34,564 bases of DNA, taken from contig JAKMFI010000115.1 of assembly GCA_022425505.1 (NCBI GenBank), positions 1 to 34,564 of the forward strand. The letters are read 5' to 3'. Source of the DNA: Flavobacteriaceae bacterium (GTDB lineage: Bacteria; Bacteroidota; Bacteroidia; Flavobacteriales; Flavobacteriaceae). Positions within the stretch are counted from its first letter, which is position 1. Each line of letters begins with the position of its first letter. The notes under the pieces are model-generated. The model was not told the DNA's origin. It made no database searches and saw only the letters and a list, made by a program, of their open reading frames with translations. Of this stretch, positions 32,282-34,564 are shown piece by piece. Both the position numbers and the translations under genes were made by a program.

Positions 32282-34564
32282 ATGCTTAACAACTTTAAAT
32301 CGTTACCGATTTATTTGATTTTATTGTTAAATATATGTGTATACTCTCAAAAAAACTTTACTTATTCGACCTATACCAGTAACAATAATTTCAATCAAAA
32401 CCAGTGGAATTGTTATCCCGAAAATTTATATCTACATGATTTGGTTTCTGAAGATAATTTTGAGGAAGGAGAACTTTGGGGTATAGGAGATACTATCATA
32501 AAAGATTTTAATTCGGATGGACATTGTGATGTGTATGTTTCTCTATGGTGTGAGAACGAAACATTAAAAAGACCATTTATATTATATCTGTATGATCCAG
32601 AAACAGGAACTTTAGTTAACAGTTCAGACCTTATATCCAATAACGTTGGTCAACCCTATACTAGAAAATCATTATCAGCAGATTTCAATAATGATGGAAA
32701 GTTAGATATCATTAATGTTTCACATCCAGAATTGTTTCTTTATCACAAATCATATCTAGATCTGGTTTTATCCAACGAGAATGGTTGGGTTCAGATTACT
32801 TTAGACTCCTTAAGTAGAGCAAACTCAGTTGAAGACATGATGGGAATGGATTCCGGGTACCTTCATGGAATTTCAATTGGTGATTTGGACAATGATGGGG
32901 ATGTCGACTTTATTACTACTGCATGGCATGATGATGTAATGAGTTCATATCTCAATAATGGAAATGCTACATTCGAGAAATTACCATCAATAGTTGGTGA
33001 AATTAACAATCAATCTTTTACAAACGAATTATATGATGTTAATAATGATGGTTGTTTGGATATGATTTATGGTTATCCAGAATTGTATTTGGCTTATGGT
33101 AACTGCGACGGAACTTTTGGACCTATGAATAATAATTTTTCTTCAAGTTTTCCAGCAAACTTCAGTAGTGATCCATCTAATGAAAGATTAGATTTTATGG
33201 ATTATGAATTCTATGACCTAGATAATGACGGTGATGAAGATCTAGTTATCAATACTGGAGAAAACATAAATGTTTACGATGATGGATATTGGAGGTTATT
33301 TTTTTTTAGGAATGATGGACAAACATCCGATGGTACTATAAATTTTCAGGATATTTCTACACAAATCAATCAGTCATTATTATCACAGGGATTTTACGTT
33401 GATAAAAATGTTAGAGAGGGTGTTAATTACACCCAATTTATGGATGTCAATAATGATGGAATAGTCGATCTAATACCGAAAACCATACCAGGAGGTAATA
33501 GGGATGACGATTATTATCATCCCAGGTGGGTTCTTTATGGAACTAATAATTGGGAGTTCAATTATTCATTTTACCCCCAATTTATGGATGTCGTACAATT
33601 TGATGTAATTGAAAATAGTTCAAATAGGATAGCATGGGAAATAATTGTGCCAGAAATAAAACAATGTTTTAAAGATTTAGAACTAGGGTATGACACGTGT
33701 GAACATATACTTTATACTGAAACACGAGCTGGTACTGAGTGGATAATATATTTTTCGAATAATTCATTTACAAACAAATACGATACATCAGTTTCAAGTA
33801 CAGTGATATCATCATTTGAAGAAGAAACAATTGATGATAACCCAAGTAATTATGTAAAACGATATCAATCCGACATACCTACAAGCATTTCCTCAGGTAA
33901 TTATTATTTTAGAATTACACACAGGGATGAGTTTAATCTGGAGTCATCTCTTTCAGATGAATTTCAATTAATTATTAGAAGAGATTCAGATATAGATGGT
34001 GTTTTGGATGAGGAAGACCAATGTCCTGACACGCCTACTGGTGCTGTTGTAGATGTAAATGGATGTGAAGTGTTCACTTTACCAGTCCAGAACTTTAAAG
34101 TTGAGGTAGGTAGCGCTACTTGTGTAGGTAATAGTGATGGTATTATTAATTTGAGCATTGAAGATGTTTCTTATGATTACTCGGTTACAATTACGGGAAG
34201 AGACGATGTAACAATTGTTGGGGACTCTAAAACAGCTTCTATAACTGGCCTTTCAAAGGGGACATATACAGTATGCTTTAAAGTAGATGGGGAAGACGAT
34301 TTTGAGCAGTGCTTTGAAGTTGAAGTTAACGAACCTCAAGCTTTGAGTGCATTTATGGAGGTTAATGGTCAGAACTTGAATATCACGATGAGTGGTTCAT
34401 CTCAATATAACATAGATGTGAATGGGAATACCCAAACAACATCTTCTAATAATTTTGAAACCGTATTATCTTCTGGTTTAAATATTATTAAAGTGTACAC
34501 ATCGTTAAAATGCCAAGGATTTGTAGAGGAACAGATTTTAATCTCAGAAGAGGTTTATTACTAC
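32282..34564 (+). CDS. Secreted FG-GAP/VCBS-repeat protein with thrombospondin type-3 motif (runs off right edge)
   Basis: A frame of 761 codons, open to the last base and missing from the track because it has no stop. The N-terminus MLNNFKSLPIYLILLLNICV ending at YSQ is a signal peptide. At least six calcium-binding-type DxNxDGxxD repeats follow: DFNSDGHCD, DFNNDGKLD, DLDNDGDVD, DVNNDGCLD, DLDNDGDED and DVNNDGIVD, at about residues 76, 134, 201, 252, 313 and 388. These are typical of FG-GAP beta-propellers. Near residue 569 a thrombospondin type-3 segment reads DSDIDGVLDEEDQCPDTPTG. The end reaches ISEEVYYY, the style of sequence that often precedes a T9SS sorting domain, which would lie outside the window. 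It is likely a surface or secreted protein, possibly an adhesin. Composition is AT-rich, like the rest of the island edge. Confidence 0.82.
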   Translation, partial: MLNNFKSLPIYLILLLNICVYSQKNFTYSTYTSNNNFNQNQWNCYPENLYLHDLVSEDNFEEGELWGIGDTIIKDFNSDGHCDVYVSLWCENETLKRPFILYLYDPETGTLVNSSDLISNNVGQPYTRKSLSADFNNDGKLDIINVSHPELFLYHKSYLDLVLSNENGWVQITLDSLSRANSVEDMMGMDSGYLHGISIGDLDNDGDVDFITTAWHDDVMSSYLNNGNATFEKLPSIVGEINNQSFTNELYDVNNDGCLDMIYGYPELYLAYGNCDGTFGPMNNNFSSSFPANFSSDPSNERLDFMDYEFYDLDNDGDEDLVINTGENINVYDDGYWRLFFFRNDGQTSDGTINFQDISTQINQSLLSQGFYVDKNVREGVNYTQFMDVNNDGIVDLIPKTIPGGNRDDDYYHPRWVLYGTNNWEFNYSFYPQFMDVVQFDVIENSSNRIAWEIIVPEIKQCFKDLELGYDTCEHILYTETRAGTEWIIYFSNNSFTNKYDTSVSSTVISSFEEETIDDNPSNYVKRYQSDIPTSISSGNYYFRITHRDEFNLESSLSDEFQLIIRRDSDIDGVLDEEDQCPDTPTGAVVDVNGCEVFTLPVQNFKVEVGSATCVGNSDGIINLSIEDVSYDYSVTITGRDDVTIVGDSKTASITGLSKGTYTVCFKVDGEDDFEQCFEVEVNEPQALSAFMEVNGQNLNITMSGSSQYNIDVNGNTQTTSSNNFETVLSSGLNIIKVYTSLKCQGFVEEQILISEEVYYY

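Overview
This window comes from a Bacteroidota genome, almost certainly a gliding or surface-associated member of the Flavobacteriales. The evidence is a gldJ gene divergent from porU-porV (type IX secretion), murF directly behind gldJ, a PafA-type phosphatase, a single-chain glycine decarboxylase, and repeated TAnnTTTG -7 elements in front of genes. These are the Bacteroidota promoter type and usually lie very close to the start codon. Positions 1-30365 are mostly dense, ordinary chromosome. By eye the core has moderate GC (one 60-base line of gcvP counts to 60%). The radC insert and everything right of about 30.4 kb are AT-rich (sample lines 27-28%).

Layout. (a) 1-6315, minus strand: an adk-obgE-TPR-mpl-radC-polysaccharide deacetylase operon. 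radC is split by a roughly 1-kb insert with inverted-repeat ends that carries a DUF1572/DinB-fold gene and a start-less helix-turn-helix ORF. Removing the insert restores a perfect 228-codon radC frame. (b) 6428-8100, plus: purK-purE. (c) 8097-8918, minus: a UbiA-like membrane protein. (d) 9019-13072, plus: gcvP and a ketoacyl-ACP synthase III-like enzyme. (e) 13056-14711, minus: a PafA-like phosphatase. (f) 14792-16286, plus: the lipid-transport ABC pair mlaE-mlaF. (g) 16283-26633, minus: DUF389, SprT-like, SDR, pdhC, pdhA, porV, porU (transcribed from porU toward DUF389, with an extra promoter before pdhA). porU has one in-frame TAA stop in an otherwise open 1249-codon frame. (h) 26788-29952, plus: gldJ-murF-DUF2905. 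(i) 29961-30365, minus: yjbQ.

At 30374-30398, just upstream of yjbQ, lies the 3' end of a tRNA gene (T arm plus acceptor strand) with no 5' half. AT-rich, non-core DNA begins immediately beyond it: a cluster of TTGgYGGATA repeats, a stem-rich non-coding stretch that may be a structured RNA, two small overlapping ORFs (the second excisionase-like), a membrane-anchored winged-helix ORF that may be truncated, and a large secreted FG-GAP/thrombospondin-3 protein running off the right edge. This looks like one end of an integrated element or island, with the tRNA fragment as its displaced attachment half-site. No integrase is visible in the window.

The core genes do ordinary work: nucleotide and purine synthesis, peptidoglycan precursor and recycling ligases, pyruvate oxidation, glycine cleavage, outer-membrane lipid transport, and the T9SS/gliding machinery. 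The last ORF has the form of a typical T9SS cargo, so the apparent stop in porU matters. The most unusual material is the radC insert, the tRNA-anchored island edge with its candidate RNA, and the porU stop.
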